Of a DNA stretch of 64,000 nt, positions 39,900 to 50,238 are shown piece after piece. How positions within the stretch are numbered: the first letter of the stretch is position 1; every line of letters starts with the position of its first letter. Position numbers and translations under genes: made by a program. Origin of the DNA: UTCFX2 sp002050125 (GTDB lineage: Bacteria; Chloroflexota; Anaerolineae; Anaerolineales; UBA4823). The stretch covers positions 1,922,001 to 1,986,000 of the forward strand of contig JAOSJQ010000001.1 in the NCBI GenBank assembly GCA_027494035.1, written 5' to 3'. The notes below the pieces were generated by a model, which was not told where the DNA came from, did no database searches, and saw nothing but the letters and a program-made list of their open reading frames with translations.

Positions 39900-41723
39900 A
39901 TGGGCTTCTTTTCCGGGCTTGACACCGAACGTTATGACCGCCAATACAGCGACCGCCAACTCGTGGCGCGCATCAGTAATTATTTCAAACCTTACCGGCT
40001 TCAGTTAGTCCTGATTACCGTTTTGCTGCTGATCATTGCTGGAGCAGGCGCGCTGACGCCGGTCCTGGTCGCCCAGATTGTCAATGAGATCGCGACCGAG
40101 ACCATCGTCACACAGGCGCTGCTGTTGAGCGGGCTGGTTTTCGCAGCGGGGGTGACTACCTGGGTCGCCAACTGGGGCCGGCGGCGGATGACGGTGCGGA
40201 TTGTGGGCGACATCGTGCAAGAACTGCGCACCGATAGTTTTAAAGCCGCCGCGGACCACGACCTCTCATTCTATGACGAGGTCGCTTCCGGGAAAGTCAT
40301 CTCACGCATATCTTCGGATACCCAGGAATTTGGTCAGATGGTGGTACTGGTGACCGATTTATTTTCGCAGATCATCCAGTCGATCATCCTTGGGGTGATA
40401 TTGTTCACAATCGAGTGGCGGTTGACGCTGCTGCTGCTGGGGGTGCTGCCGATTGTTTTTCTTGTTGCACTCGGTTTCCGCAGCCTTGCCCGCCAGATGA
40501 CCCGCGCCGGGATGCGCGCCATGGCAAACGTCAATGCTACAATCAAAGAGACGGTGAGCGGAATTGCAGTCGCCAAGAATTTCCGGCAAGAAGGCTCGAT
40601 TTTTGAAGAGTTCAACGCAGCCAACCGCCAGTCTTATCAGGTCAATGTCAGGCGCGGGCTGGTGCTTTCAATGGTGTTTCCGGTGCTGAACGCTCTGGGC
40701 GGGGTTGCCACGGCTTTGTTGGTTTACATCGGCGGGATAAGCGCGGCGCAAGGGGTTGTCTCTGCCGGGGCATGGTTTCTGTTTGTTCAAAGCCTGGATC
40801 GTTTTTTCTTTCCCGTGTTGAACCTTTCGGCATTTTGGACCCAGATTCAACAGGGGCTCTCAGCTTCGGAACGGATATTTGCCCTAATCGACGCCGATCC
40901 GCAGGTTATTCAAATCGATCAGCGCATCCCTCCACCGTTGAGCGGAGATATTCGCTTCGAGCACGTCTGGTTTCGCTACTCGGATAAGGAGCCGGTGCTG
41001 TGCGATTTCAACCTGTCGATCCAGCCGGGCGAAACGATTGCCCTGGTCGGTCACACCGGCGCCGGCAAGACCTCGATTGCCAAGCTCATCGCGCGTTTTT
41101 ATGAGTTTCAAAAAGGGCAAATTCTGGTTGATGGGATGGACATTCGCACGTTCGATCTAAATCATTACCGCTCGCAGCTTGGGATCGTTTCACAGGTACC
41201 GTTCTTGTTCGCAGGCACGGTAGCCGAAAACATCTGTTATGCCTGCCCGGACGATCAGACCTATCGCGAGATACAGCGCATTGTCGGGCAAATCGGCGAT
41301 GGCGAATGGCTGGATTCGCTCCCCCAGGGTTTAGAGACCGAGGTAGGCGAGCGCGGCGGTCGGCTTTCAATGGGGCAGCGCCAGTTGGTCTCATTGATTC
41401 GCGTCCTGATCCAACGCCCGGCGATTTTTATCTTAGACGAAGCCACTGCCAGCATTGATCCGTTCACTGAATGGCAGATCCAGCAAGCGCTCAACTTGAT
41501 TCTAGCGGATACGACCAGCATCCTGATCGCTCACCGGCTCTCGACGGTGAAAGCCGCTGATCGCATCATTGTGCTCGAAGATGGGCAGATCATCGAAGAA
41601 GGAAACCACAATAGCCTGCTGGCGCAGAATGGCAAATACGCTGCGCTTTACAATACTTACTTCAGACACCAGAGCTTAGCATATGTTGAGCAGGCGCGCA
41701 GCCTGGCAGAGGATTTGGGATAA
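39900..41723 (+). CDS. ABC exporter half-transporter, subunit with catalytic Walker B
   Basis: A 607-residue partner of the preceding subunit, starting three bases after its stop codon. Six membrane helices are followed by an ATPase domain with Walker A LVGHTGAGKTSIAKLIA, signature LSMGQRQLVSLIRV (methionine in place of the second glycine) and Walker B IFILDEATASIDP with the catalytic glutamate, then the switch histidine in LIAHRLSTV. Its Walker sites pair with the canonical signature of the other subunit to form the active site, while its altered signature pairs with the aspartate-type Walker B to form the inactive one. Fully matched degeneration in both chains confirms an obligate heterodimer. 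Loss of the DUF4032 gene or the cysteine-rich gene from the same operon in relatives would test co-function. Confidence 0.92.
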   Translation: MGFFSGLDTERYDRQYSDRQLVARISNYFKPYRLQLVLITVLLLIIAGAGALTPVLVAQIVNEIATETIVTQALLLSGLVFAAGVTTWVANWGRRRMTVRIVGDIVQELRTDSFKAAADHDLSFYDEVASGKVISRISSDTQEFGQMVVLVTDLFSQIIQSIILGVILFTIEWRLTLLLLGVLPIVFLVALGFRSLARQMTRAGMRAMANVNATIKETVSGIAVAKNFRQEGSIFEEFNAANRQSYQVNVRRGLVLSMVFPVLNALGGVATALLVYIGGISAAQGVVSAGAWFLFVQSLDRFFFPVLNLSAFWTQIQQGLSASERIFALIDADPQVIQIDQRIPPPLSGDIRFEHVWFRYSDKEPVLCDFNLSIQPGETIALVGHTGAGKTSIAKLIARFYEFQKGQILVDGMDIRTFDLNHYRSQLGIVSQVPFLFAGTVAENICYACPDDQTYREIQRIVGQIGDGEWLDSLPQGLETEVGERGGRLSMGQRQLVSLIRVLIQRPAIFILDEATASIDPFTEWQIQQALNLILADTTSILIAHRLSTVKAADRIIVLEDGQIIEEGNHNSLLAQNGKYAALYNTYFRHQSLAYVEQARSLAEDLG

Positions 41724-41748
41724 TAGATCGAGTACAATTGAAACACAG

Positions 41749-42966
41749 ATGGCTTACCCTGCAGAAATTACCCTGCGCCCTGGCGCGCCCGATTTCTTAG
41801 ACCTGCCCTGGGATTTGCCCCTTTCGGAATGGGTGGGACGATGTTCCAGGCTGGTGGAATTACCTCGGGGTCTTTCGCGCCACATCGTCCAGTTTGTCAA
41901 TTATTCCGATGAACTCTATGCGCTGAAAGAAATGCGCCCCGGTGTCGCTGAGCAAGAATTCGATCTTCTTCTTATGGCGATCGAAGCGCATCTGCCGGTG
42001 GTTTTGCCGATCGGGCACGCGATCACTAACACGCGAAATGACCAGCACAGCGTCTTGATCACGCATTATCTCGAGAACTCGCTTCCTTATCGATTGCTTT
42101 TTATGAGCCAGGGATTTGCGCGCCATCGCATGCATCTGCTGGATGCAATTGCGGGGCTGCTCGTCCAACTTCATCTCAGCGGCTTTTTTTGGGGAGATTG
42201 CTCGCTCTCCAATACGCTGTTTCGCCGGGATGCGGGCATGCTGCAAGCCTATCTGGTTGACGCCGAGACCAGCGAATTCCACGAGGGCTACTTTTCGCCT
42301 ACGTTGCGGTTCCACGATTTACAGATCATGGCTGAAAACCTTGACGTTGAGCTTAAGGATCTGCAAAACTCCGGGTTGTTGACCGATATGAGTGTGCCAG
42401 CCGCAGAAGCTGGGGAGTACATCCAGCAGCGTTATCAACAGCTCTGGGAGGAGATCACCCGGGAAGATATCATCGGCGCAAACGAGCACTACCGGATACA
42501 AGAGCGCATTCGCATCTTGAATGATATGGGTTTCTCAGTTGGCAATGTTGAACTCGCCGCGCTGGAAAACGGCAGCCGCCTGCGCCTGCGGGTCTTTGTG
42601 ACCGACCGCAGTTTTCATCGAGACCAGCTTTATAACCTGTCGGGTCTGGACGCGGAGGAGATGCAGGCGCGTAAAATGATGAACGAGATTCAAGAACTGC
42701 GGGCGACCCTTTCCCAGAACAGCCCGAGCAGTACACCCCTCAGCGTGGCTGCCTATCATTGGTTGGAGAATTATTTTAATCCCGTAATCGAGCGGCTGCG
42801 CTCGCTGATCCAGAATGATATGACCCCAGCCGAACTCTACTGCGAGGTGCTGGAACATAAATGGTTCCTTTCGGAGCGCGCCCAGCGCGACGTAGGTCAT
42901 CAATTTGCAGTTGAAGATTACCTGATGCGGTTTGGAGATTTCCAAGCTTTCAGGTCTGATAATTGA
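41749..42966 (+). CDS. DUF4032-type protein with kinase-like fold
   Basis: A 405-residue protein. Residues 1-200 look like a divergent small-molecule or lipopolysaccharide kinase: ELYALKEMRPGVAEQEFDLL holds the ATP lysine and helix C glutamate, GFFWGDCSLSNTLFRRDAG resembles the catalytic HGD/N loop with tryptophan-glycine-aspartate, and AYLVDAETSEFH has DAE in place of DFG. The second half (about 205-405) matches the DUF4032 region, with a helical ERIRILNDMGFSVGNVEL segment. The ATG at 41749 follows the exporter by 25 bases and a TACAAT box at 41733-41738 lies ten bases before it. Role unknown; phosphorylation of a lipid or envelope sugar linked to the exporter is only a guess. Confidence 0.75.
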   Translation: MAYPAEITLRPGAPDFLDLPWDLPLSEWVGRCSRLVELPRGLSRHIVQFVNYSDELYALKEMRPGVAEQEFDLLLMAIEAHLPVVLPIGHAITNTRNDQHSVLITHYLENSLPYRLLFMSQGFARHRMHLLDAIAGLLVQLHLSGFFWGDCSLSNTLFRRDAGMLQAYLVDAETSEFHEGYFSPTLRFHDLQIMAENLDVELKDLQNSGLLTDMSVPAAEAGEYIQQRYQQLWEEITREDIIGANEHYRIQERIRILNDMGFSVGNVELAALENGSRLRLRVFVTDRSFHRDQLYNLSGLDAEEMQARKMMNEIQELRATLSQNSPSSTPLSVAAYHWLENYFNPVIERLRSLIQNDMTPAELYCEVLEHKWFLSERAQRDVGHQFAVEDYLMRFGDFQAFRSDN

Positions 42967-43000
42967 CGAAGCTCGGTTTCGGAATAAAATAGATGAGGTT

Positions 43001-46000
43001 ATGCTGTCGACTTCTGAATCCAGGTTGTCCTCCGGATCAAAGCTTCTTCAAACCAGGCTGACGCCGGCGCTGACGCTGTTGTTTTTGTTTTTCGCCCTGG
43101 TTGTCTTTATTATTTCCCCCATTCTATTTTTTTCAAACATCTGACCTCGCCCTTAAGGATCAACTCGGTCATTATGTAATTCAATATTTGTCGGGGCTGG
43201 TTTACCTGGCGTGCGGGTTATATATCTTTTGGGTGCGGCGATTTGACCCGGCTGGGCGGGCGTTCGCGGTTTTCTCCAGTTCGGCGGGCATCGCGCTGGC
43301 TTTCTCGCTCAGACCTTACCCGAACGATTTGTGGAACATTCTCTGGACGATTGCGCTGGCATTGGCTGGGGGCGCGCTGATTAATCTGGCGCTGCTATTT
43401 CCAGAGAGCGTGCGCCAGGTTGCGCGTTTTCCGTGGCTGGGTTGGATCGGATATGGCTTGGGCGCGCTGCTCACCCTGGTCGTCTGGATCGCCCCGTTGG
43501 ATGCTTCTTCCTGGCGGCTGTTCGTCATTTTTCTGGCAGTATCCGCGGCTTTCTTCGCCGGGATGGCGATTTACCGCCGCCTGAGGTCGGTCTCGCCGGT
43601 GGTCCGCGAACAGGCGCGGCTGACCCTGTGGGGGGCGTTCATCGCGATCATCCCAATCGGTCTCTGGTTGGCGCTTTCAGCGGCGATCTCCAGCCTGCAG
43701 TTCATCCCGCTGCTCCTGCTTCCGCTGGCGGTTTTCCCGCTGCTAACCGCGTATGCGATCATCCGCTACCGTTTCTTGAGCGCCGATTATTTTCTGAGCC
43801 AGGTGATGCTGTATTCGTTGCTAGGCGGGCTGGCTATGGCAGGCTATGCGTTGCTGGTCGGCGGAGCCAGCCTGTTGGTGGGGCAGGCGCTGCAGCCCAC
43901 AAACCCGCTGCTGGTCGGTTTGATGGTGTTGGTGGTTGCCATTGGGCTTAACCCGCTGCGCAGCTATTTACAGGGCGCGATCGATCGGTTCTTTTTCAAA
44001 GGTCAACTGGCGTTCCGCGAACTGCTGCAGTCCTTTGGCCGCGAGCTCACCAGCGCCCTGGAACTGGGCGAGATCGTCACGGTGCTGCGAAAATACGTCG
44101 CGGATGCGCTGGCGCCGGAGAGCGTACACGTCTTTGTCTATAACCAATTGAGCGGTCATTACACCGCAATGCCGGAGGCTGATGGGCGTCCGACCAGCGA
44201 CGTTCGTTTTCCGGTGAGCAGCGCCCTGGTTCAAACGCTGTCGCGCCGGCGGCAATCGTTGTTCTTATCGGACATCAGCGACCTCCCTGAGGTGCTGCAG
44301 GCTGAACAAGCCCGTTTGCGTTTGGTGAACGGGACGGTGTTCATCCCCATGCCTGGGCGCGATCAGTTGACCGGTTGGTTGGCGTTGGGCGACCGCAAAT
44401 CCGGCGAACCTTACACCAGCCGAGACCTGCGCTTGCTCGAGACGCTGAGCGATCAGACCGCCCTGGCAGTTGAGCGCGCTCAGGTGGTGGCGGACCTGGA
44501 ACGCCGCGTGCGCGAGCTAAATGTGCTGGCGCGCATCGCTCAGGGGGTGAGTTTTACGGTTACTTTTGACGATATTCTCGAGCTCATTTCAGCCCAGACC
44601 AGCCAGGTACTGCCGGCGCGCGAGTTGAAGATCGCGCTCTTGGATAAGGATACGGGGATACTTTCATACGCCTTCTATCTCGAAGACGATGAGCGCCTGA
44701 ATGAAAGGGAGAATCAATTTATCCCGCTTGGGCAAGGGCTTGAGAACGAAGTGGTATCCAGCCAGCGCTGGCTAGTGACGGACGATTACGAGCGCGAGTG
44801 CCGCCAGCGCGGCATCTTGCCGGCGGCGCAAGACATCTATTCCTGGATGGGCATCCCCTTGAACGCCGGCGCGGATACCATTGGGGTCCTCAGCATCGCC
44901 AGCCGCGATCCAGCGGTGATCTACACCGAAGAGCAGCGCAACCTGCTGCAGGCAATCGCCGACCAGGCTTCGGGCGCGATTGTCAAAGCCCGCTCGCTCG
45001 AGGAATCTGAGCGGCGCGCGCTCCAACTGGCAACCCTGAATGAGGTTGCCCTCAGCCTGACTTCTACCCTGGAGATCAAGCCCTTGCTGAGGCAGATTCT
45101 GGACAGCGCGACGGATATTTTGAATTGCGAGGCGGGCAGCTTGTTCCTGGTCGATCCCCAGACCGACGAGCTGATCTTCGAAGTTGTGATTGGACCGGTT
45201 GCGGCTGACCTGACTGGAAAACGCCTGCCCCCGGGCACGGGTCTGGTGGGTGAGTGCGCGCAAACCGGTCAGGCGATCATTGCCAACGACGCCAAACGTC
45301 GCATGGATTGGTTTAATCAAACCGACCAGCAGACCGGCTTCGACACGCAGGATCTGCTGGGCGTTCCCATGCGCCTGCACGACCGCGTGATCGGCGTGAT
45401 CGAAGTGATCAACAAAACCAACGGCGCGCCGTTTACCAGCGCCGATCAGGAATTGTTAACCGCCTATGCCAGCCAGGCTACGATCGCGATGGAAAACGCC
45501 CGGTTGTACACCATGACGGACCAGGCGCTGGCTGCGCGCGTCGAAGAACTTTCGGTGATGCAGCGCATCGACCGCGAGTTGAACGCCAGCCTGGAGATCG
45601 AACGCGCCATGCGCATCACGCTCGATTGGGCAATGCGCCAGTCTCAAATGGACGCCGGGTTGGTTGGAATGGTGAACGAAGGCGCTTTGCGCGTCATGGC
45701 TGCGCAGGGTTACCTGGACGAACTGCAGCCATTCCAACCTTCGAATGACGGTGAAGAGCCTGGCTTACCGATTGATTTGCCAGCAATTAAGTCCGTGTTG
45801 GAGACCGGGATGCCGCGTTTCCTGGTATCGCCTCCAGATGAAGCCAACCGGTTAACGCTTCTTCAGGACGGGTTGGCGCAGATCGCGGTGCCGATCCGCC
45901 GCGAGACGGAAACGATCGGAGTTTTGCTGCTTGAAAGCCGGCGGGCTGAAACCGCCCTCGATGAGAAGACCAGCTTTATGATGCGTCTGAGCGATCACGC

Positions 46001-46769
46001 TGCGATTGCAATTGCCAACGCCCAGCTCTATGAAGAGGTCAAGCTGGCAAACCTGGCGAAGTCGCAATTCGTTTCATTTGTCGCCCATGAGCTAAAAAAC
46101 CCGATGGCTTCGATCAAAGGCTACACCGAGTTGGTGGCGGCTGGAATGGCGGGCCCGGTCAACGAAATGCAGACCAGCTTTCTGACCACGGTGCGCTCGA
46201 ACGTGGACCGCATGAACACGATCGTGAGCGACCTGAACGACCTGACCAAGATCCAGGTTGGCAATATGCGCCTGGACTATCAGGCTTTGCCGGTTGAGGA
46301 GGTGTTGGAAGAAGTCATTCGTTCTTTGACGCGCCAGATCGAGGAAAAGAACCAGCAGCTCATCCAGCAGATCCCAGAAGACTTGCCGCGCGTCTGGGCT
46401 GATCCCGCCCGGTTGGCGCAGATTATCACGAACCTGGTCAGCAACGCCCAGAAGTACACGCCAGAAAGCGGCAGGATCCTGATCGGCGCCGAACGCGTCG
46501 AAGCGTCTGAAAGCGACCCCCCGGGGTTGGAAATGATCCACCTATGGGTGGAAGACAGCGGCATTGGAATTGCAGAAGAGGATCAGCGCCGGATCTTCCA
46601 GCAATACTTCCGCACGGATGACGCCAAAGATATGGCATCCGGCACCGGGCTGGGCTTGGCGATTACGCGCAGCCTGGTGGAAATGCAGGGAGGGCGCATC
46701 TGGTTCGAAAGCCGGTCTGGAACAGGCACAACGTTCCACCTCACCATCCCGGTGGCTGAGACCCAATAG
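43001..46769 (+). CDS. Membrane sensor histidine kinase with four GAF domains, frameshifted near its start
   Basis: About 1255 residues once repaired. The first frame starts at the ATG 43001 (GAGG upstream) and encodes a membrane helix LTLLFLFFALVVFIISPIL, then meets a stop; the second frame continues from the same point. The change occurs at a run of seven T at 43127-43133, where removing one T joins ILFF to QTSDLALKDQLGHYV. Residues 25-325 then form eight or so helices. Four GAF domains follow (about 340-490, 506-663, 676-833, 851-1011), then the HisKA box FVAHELKNPMASIKGYTEL with the phospho-acceptor histidine near 1028, and an HATPase domain with NLVSNAQKYTPESG and GTGLGLAITRSLVEMQGG. A FIST protein gene follows 16 bases later. 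Confidence 0.85.
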
Positions 46770-46785
46770 CCAGACGAGGCCCTTC

Positions 46786-47937
46786 ATGATATCAAAAGCC
46801 GCAACAGGGCAATCCTGGGAATTAGAAGCTGCACGGGCGGGCGAGCAGGCTGCCCGCCAGGCTATTGAACAGTTGGGCAGGGCGCCATTGTCTTTTGGGT
46901 GGGTGATCAGCTCAGCGGCTTTATCATTTGATGAGGTACTGGCAGGCGTGCTGGAAGTGACCGGCGAAATGCCGCTGATCGGCTTATCCTCTTCGGCGGA
47001 AATCGGGGAAGCGGGCAGGACCCGGAAATCCGTGCTTGTCGGGCTGGTATCCGGTTCGGGGTTTGGCGCCCGGGCAGGATGGTGGCCTGATTTTCAACGC
47101 GACAGCCGTAAGTGCGTTGCCAGGATGCTGGAAGAACTCCAACCGCAACCCGAAATCAAAACCCTGCTCCTGGCGGGAGATGGGTTGGGATCGGACGCTC
47201 AGGTTTTAGTCGATGAACTGAGCAAGCTGCGCCTGTCATCTTTGGGATGTTTGACTGGCGGCGATCTGAGCTCAGGCAAGACTTACCAGTCTGCCGGGCG
47301 GCGGTCTGGAAGCGGCGGTTTGGCGGGCGCCATTCTACAGGGAGAAATCGCCGTTGGGGTTGGGGTTGGGCACGGCTGGCAGCCAGTCGGCGCGCTGACG
47401 CAGGTGACGCGCGTTCAAGGACCCTGGGTGCGCACTCTGGAGGGTCAGCCGCCCAATGAGGTTTATGCGCGCTATTTTGGCAACGTCGCCCGAAATTGGG
47501 TCTATCCGCCATTGAACGAGCTGGTGCGGCTGTACCCGCTCGGGCTGGAAGACAATGGGGGGTATGCCATCCATGCGCCGATCCGAATGGAGGCTGACGG
47601 CAGCCTGCGCATGAATAATCCAATCAAGGAAGGCAGTTACGCCAACCTGATGATCGGCACGCAAGCCGCGTGCAGCGCGGCTGTCCATCAAGCCGCGAAC
47701 CAAGCCATGGCTGCGCTGCAAGGGGCAACCCCTAAATTTGGGCTGCTGTTTGTAGATGCAGCCTGGGCGGCTTTGCTCGAATTGGAGCCGTTATTTGAGG
47801 TTCAAGCGCTGCGTACGGTTCTTGGCGCGCAGATCCCCTGGATTGGCGGGTACACCCTGGGTCAGGTTTACCGCTCTTCGTTGGACCATCCGCCTCAGTT
47901 GCTGAACCAGCACATCGAGGTCGTTTTACTGGGCTGA
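46786..47937 (+). CDS. FIST-domain sensory protein
   Basis: A 383-residue soluble protein with the FIST_N/FIST_C arrangement. The first half has LSFGWVISSAALSFDEVLAGVL and MPLIGLSSSAEIGEAG, the usual FIST_N start; the middle has GCLTGGDLSSGKTYQSAGR and AVGVGVGHGWQPVG; the C-terminal part has YPLGLEDNGGYAIHAPIRM and then a GLLFVDAAWAALLELEP domain. FIST proteins are thought to bind small molecules such as amino acids. The ATG at 46786 lies just past the histidine kinase stop; the longer frame to 46564 only overlaps that gene. Probable partner of the kinase as an input module encoded separately. It converges with uppP, six bases between stop codons. Confidence 0.85.
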   Translation: MISKAATGQSWELEAARAGEQAARQAIEQLGRAPLSFGWVISSAALSFDEVLAGVLEVTGEMPLIGLSSSAEIGEAGRTRKSVLVGLVSGSGFGARAGWWPDFQRDSRKCVARMLEELQPQPEIKTLLLAGDGLGSDAQVLVDELSKLRLSSLGCLTGGDLSSGKTYQSAGRRSGSGGLAGAILQGEIAVGVGVGHGWQPVGALTQVTRVQGPWVRTLEGQPPNEVYARYFGNVARNWVYPPLNELVRLYPLGLEDNGGYAIHAPIRMEADGSLRMNNPIKEGSYANLMIGTQAACSAAVHQAANQAMAALQGATPKFGLLFVDAAWAALLELEPLFEVQALRTVLGAQIPWIGGYTLGQVYRSSLDHPPQLLNQHIEVVLLG

Positions 47938-47943
47938 GTTGGC

Positions 47944-48765
47944 TCACCGCAGGACGCTGAAAAGCAGCACGACCGCTCCCAATATTCCGCAATAGATCGC
48001 AAAGATCGAAATCGGGCGCCGGGCGAGGTAGCTCAGCAGCCAGCGGATCGAGAAATAACTGACGACCGCCGAAGCGATCAAACCCGGCAAAAAAACAGTC
48101 AGCAGGTCCTGGACATGGGGGGCTTTGAGCAGTTCGTGACTGGCTGCCAGTCCGGCTGCCAGCATAATGGGAATAGCCATTAGGAACGCGAAACGAGTCG
48201 CAGCCGGGCGCTTCAGATCTCGCAGCATGCCTCCAGTGATTGTTGCGCCAGAGCGGGAAATGCCCGGAAAGATCGCCAGCGCCTGAGCGAAGCCGACGAA
48301 CAGCGCATCCTTCCATCCGATTTCAGCGAGTTCTTTATCTCTCTTGCCAAAACGCTCCGCCAGGATTAGCAAAGCGGCGGTTACAAAGAGGAATAGCGCG
48401 GTCACCTGAGGACTGCCAAAAGCCAGTTCAACCAGGTCTTTGATCAAGAGACCGATCACGCCGGCGGGCAGCGTCGCCAGTATCAGCATCCAGCCTAGGC
48501 GCGATTGAGGATCGCGGAAAGGTTCTCGGTCAAGCAGATCGCGGATCATCGAACGCCCGATTGCGAGTAAGTCCTGCCAAAAGTACACAATGACGGCGAC
48601 CAGGCTGGCAACCTGTACCAACACATCAAAGACGAAAGCCTGCTCCGCCGGAATCTCCCACCCTAGAAGATAAGGCGTGAGGACAAGATGGGCGGAACTG
48701 GAAATCGGGAGAAATTCGGTCAAACCCTGGATGATGCCGAGCAGAATGGCTTGGAGTATTGTCAT
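47944..48765 (-). CDS. uppP: Undecaprenyl-diphosphatase
   Basis: A 273-residue BacA-type UppP with about eight membrane helices. It hydrolyses undecaprenyl diphosphate to the monophosphate to recycle the lipid carrier of cell-wall synthesis, and confers bacitracin resistance. Motifs are LGIIQGLTEFLPISSSAHLV, the (E/Q)xxxE plus PGxSRSxxT pair, where FPGISRSGATITGGMLRDLKR is the second. The ATG at 48765 is preferred over the longer frame to 48825, as the family starts with the amphipathic QAILLGIIQG helix. The gene follows tgt by 56 bases on the same strand. It supports the glycan and peptidoglycan genes in the window. Confidence 0.94.
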   Translation of the reverse strand: MTILQAILLGIIQGLTEFLPISSSAHLVLTPYLLGWEIPAEQAFVFDVLVQVASLVAVIVYFWQDLLAIGRSMIRDLLDREPFRDPQSRLGWMLILATLPAGVIGLLIKDLVELAFGSPQVTALFLFVTAALLILAERFGKRDKELAEIGWKDALFVGFAQALAIFPGISRSGATITGGMLRDLKRPAATRFAFLMAIPIMLAAGLAASHELLKAPHVQDLLTVFLPGLIASAVVSYFSIRWLLSYLARRPISIFAIYCGILGAVVLLFSVLR

Positions 48766-48821
48766 AATCTTTGATCTTTGGCACAAGTTTGATTGAAAGG
48801 GAGGCCTCTGTTCAAGGACGC

Positions 48822-50027
48822 TCAACCCACCTCGAGCAGAGGCGCAGCAGCGCGGCCTTGCTCCTGATTTTCAAGCTCCGCTAAAAAATCCGCCGCAAAC
48901 TGATTGAACACGCCGTCCAGTATTGCCTGCCGGATTTCTTGCGCGAGGTTGACGAGCGTGAAAAGGTTGTGGATCGATAGCAGGGTCGCGGCAAGCATCT
49001 CACGTGCGGCGATCAGGTGGCGCAGATAAGCCCGGCTGAAGCGGCGGCAGGTGTAGCAGGCGCATCGGTCATCGATTGGGGCTGGGTCGCGCGCGTATGC
49101 GGCGTTCATCAGATTCAGACGACCGGTGCGGGTCATGGCTGCGTTGTGGCGCGCCAGCCGCGTGGGCAACACACAGTCGAAGATATCGACCCCGCGCAGC
49201 ACGCCGTTGACCAGGTCCGCCGGGGTGCCAACCCCCATCAAGTAGCGTGGTTTGTCTTCGGGCAAGATTGCATCCACGACCTCGAGCATGGCATGCATCT
49301 CGGCTTTGGACTCGCCCACCGATAAGCCTCCAATGGCGTGACCCTCGAAACCCAGCCCGCTGATAAACTCAGCCGAGGCGCGACGCAGGTCCGGGAACAC
49401 CCCTCCCTGAACGATGCCAAACAGCGCCTGATCCGAGCGGGTCCTGGCGCGGTAACAGCGCTCAGCCCAAGCGTGGGTGCGTTGGAGCGCCCGCTCGTTG
49501 TAATCCCGGTCGGACGGCGGGGCGCATTCGTCAAACGCCATGATGATATCGGCGCCGAGGTTTTCCTCGATCGCAATCGCTTTCTCGGGCGTCAAACGGT
49601 GCAGCGAGCCGTCGATGTGGCTTTTGAACGTGACCCCATCGTCATCGACTTTGCGTGAATCTGCTAGGGAGAAAACCTGAAACCCGCCGGAATCGGTCAG
49701 GATCGGCAGCTTCCAATTCATGAAAGCGTGCAGCCCTCCCATCTCTGCGACCAGTTCATCCCCAGGTCGCAGATAGAGGTGATAGGTATTCGCCAGGATC
49801 AGCGACGCCCCTAACTCCTCGAGCTGCGCCGGGGTGACCGCTTTTACGGTCGCCTGCGTGCCAACCGGCGCAAAGAGAGGGGTGAGCAGTTGTCCATGCG
49901 GGGTGTTTAGCAGCCCGGCGCGCGCTCGGTTCTGACGAGATTGAACCGTAAAATTGAAACTTTCTGCGCTTCTGTCAGGTGAATTTGGGGTATCGCTCAA
50001 AGAGGGTGGGACGAGTTCGGCTGGCAT
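48822..50027 (-). CDS. tgt: Queuine/preQ1 tRNA-ribosyltransferase
   Basis: A 401-residue TGT that swaps guanine 34 of tRNAs with GUN anticodons for preQ1. Motifs are ANTYHLYLRPGDELV, ILTDSGGFQVFSLAD with the first active-site aspartate, IIMAFDECAPP, FGIVQGGVFPDLRRAS, and GVDIFDCVLPTRLARHNAAM with the second aspartate. The zinc site CACYTCRRFSRAYLRHLIAA and the downstream His (LLSIHNL) are complete. N-terminal 30 residues are extra and probably not part of the fold. A TATAAT box lies nine bases before the ATG on the minus strand, so the transcript is leaderless or nearly so. Confidence 0.95.
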   Translation of the reverse strand: MPAELVPPSLSDTPNSPDRSAESFNFTVQSRQNRARAGLLNTPHGQLLTPLFAPVGTQATVKAVTPAQLEELGASLILANTYHLYLRPGDELVAEMGGLHAFMNWKLPILTDSGGFQVFSLADSRKVDDDGVTFKSHIDGSLHRLTPEKAIAIEENLGADIIMAFDECAPPSDRDYNERALQRTHAWAERCYRARTRSDQALFGIVQGGVFPDLRRASAEFISGLGFEGHAIGGLSVGESKAEMHAMLEVVDAILPEDKPRYLMGVGTPADLVNGVLRGVDIFDCVLPTRLARHNAAMTRTGRLNLMNAAYARDPAPIDDRCACYTCRRFSRAYLRHLIAAREMLAATLLSIHNLFTLVNLAQEIRQAILDGVFNQFAADFLAELENQEQGRAAAPLLEVG

Positions 50028-50036
50028 AACTCGCAG

Positions 50037-50042
50037 ATTATA
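50037..50042 (-). promoter_or_regulatory. -10 box for tgt
   Basis: TATAAT on the minus strand, nine bases before the tgt ATG at 50027. A TTGACA lies 11 bases further upstream, too close for a standard -35, so only the -10 is proposed. It points to a leaderless transcript. Confidence 0.5.
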
Positions 50043-50238
50043 CTTCGAATACCTGTCAAACCTGGCGCATTTTGGCTCCGCCGAAAACCATCTTCAGCAT
50101 GTCCCAGATCACCCTCGCGCAACTGAGTATCAGGCGATAATGAAGGTGCGGTATAATTTCCAGACTAAATAATCTCCTAATAATAGACTTGTAACATAAA
50201 CGGGGATTTTCGTTCAACTGTTCAGGAGCAGAAAACGT

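Noticed and set aside
43101..43133. ATG at 43101 as the true start of the GAF kinase
   Set aside because: It has no ribosome binding site, and the frame from 43001 supplies a first membrane helix and a better start that join smoothly at the T-run.
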